From positions 120,181 to 184,180 of the forward strand of contig NZ_FOJY01000007.1 in assembly GCF_900112085.1 (NCBI RefSeq): a stretch of DNA of 64,000 nt, given 5' to 3'. Position 1 is the first letter of the stretch. Each line of letters opens with the position of its first letter. Positions 63,700 to 64,000 of the stretch are shown in pieces. A program made the translations under genes and the position numbers. The notes beneath the pieces were generated by a model. That model was not told where the DNA came from, made no database searches, and saw nothing but the letters and a program-made list of their open reading frames with translations. This DNA is from Acetitomaculum ruminis DSM 5522 (GTDB lineage: Bacteria; Bacillota; Clostridia; Lachnospirales; Lachnospiraceae).

Positions 63700-64000
63700 T
63701 TGAAAACCAATAAAACCACCTGCTATGCAGGTGTGTTCCCAATGAGCTTTAGCTTCAAGAAAAGGAAAACCTCCAATGATATAATAGTGCCGGTTCGACA
63801 GCCGCACTAAAAAATCAAAGGAGGTTTATCCAAATGGACAAAAATAGTCTAGCACATACAACATGGGAATGTAAGTATCATATCGTATTCGCACCAAAAT
63901 TTAGAAGAAAGATAATATATCAAAAAATAAGAGCTGACATAGCCCATATTTTAAGTGAATTATGCAAGAGAAAAGGTGTAGAAATAATTGAAGCAGAAGC
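63700..64000 (+). mobile_element. IS200/IS605-type insertion sequence, left part
   Basis: The left end carries the subterminal hairpin CACCTGC-TAT-GCAGGTG (63717-63733), as used by single-strand Y1 transposases, then an untranslated leader and the tnpA gene. The exact left boundary is not visible, and the right end lies beyond the window. An extended -10 TGATATAAT (63777-63785) and a small hairpin GTGCCGG / CCGCAC before the ribosome site fit the weakly expressed IS200 layout. Confidence 0.7.
63834..64000 (+). CDS. tnpA: IS200/IS605-family Y1 transposase TnpA (3' truncated by window)
   Basis: Single-strand HUH/Y1 transposase. The 55 visible residues begin MDKNSLAHTTWECKYHIVFA and continue with PKFRRKIIYQKIRADIAHIL, the standard IS200 N-terminus. 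The sequence stops just before the expected HUH motif, so its integrity cannot be judged. The AAAGGAGG ribosome site is strong. Confidence 0.9.
   Translation, partial: MDKNSLAHTTWECKYHIVFAPKFRRKIIYQKIRADIAHILSELCKRKGVEIIEAE

Noticed and set aside
63595..63807. Minus-strand reading frame of 70 codons at the IS left end
   Set aside because: It spans the oppF end and hairpins, has no convincing ribosome site or family resemblance, and is most likely a chance frame.

Overview
The window is 64 kb of AT-rich chromosome, almost fully coding, with short intergenic gaps and AAGGAGG-type ribosome sites. It looks like a Clostridia chromosome, most probably Lachnospiraceae. Reasons are low G+C, the gene orders infB-rbfA-nrnA-truB-ribF and priA-def-fmt-rsmB-rlmN-prpC-prkC-rsgA-rpe-thiN, a fused ECF ATPase, the DUF5717/DUF5716 pair and a meso-DAP type MurE (DNPR motif). 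No species is assigned. No rRNA, tRNA, CRISPR array or prophage was seen. The only mobile DNA is an IS200-type element cut by the right edge.

Layout. 1-4.5 kb: translation and RNA genes ending in ribF. 4.7-11.2 kb: a secreted SH3/NlpC-P60 wall hydrolase, a chemoreceptor behind a flagellar-sigma-like promoter, and the TrkA/TrkH potassium uptake pair. 11.3-15.4 kb: a complete ECF vitamin-type importer with a DUF4430 lipoprotein. 15.6-16.8 kb: an Rrf2 regulator and a TtcA-like protein lacking its active-site motifs. 17-19.6 kb: rpsO and pnp, each with a structured leader. 19.7-20.1 kb: a gene-free gap holding a likely small RNA. 20.2-25.1 kb: argS, a DapF-family protein in which both catalytic cysteines are serine, an AraC regulator and a DUF5050 protein.

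25.2-32.7 kb: pheA, a DUF815 AAA+ protein and a HAD phosphatase, then a folate operon (folC-folE-HD protein-folP-folBK) behind an unidentified structured leader. 32.7-33.8 kb: a CobD/HisC-like PLP enzyme. 34.0-41.0 kb: a four-gene cassette of unknown function (DUF5717 giant, DUF5716 Hsp70/actin-fold protein, TPR protein, two-TM coiled-coil protein). This is the best candidate here for an undescribed system. 41.0-43.3 kb: a polar amino-acid ABC importer. 43.4-44.8 kb: pyrBI, divergent from murE. 45.1-57.7 kb: the conserved murE-to-thiN run, including the PASTA kinase and PP2C phosphatase pair. 57.9-63.6 kb: an oppABCDF peptide importer, followed by the IS200-type element.

All calls come from reading translations, motifs, spacing and base pairing by eye. 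No database search or folding program was run. Promoters and RNA structures are predictions.
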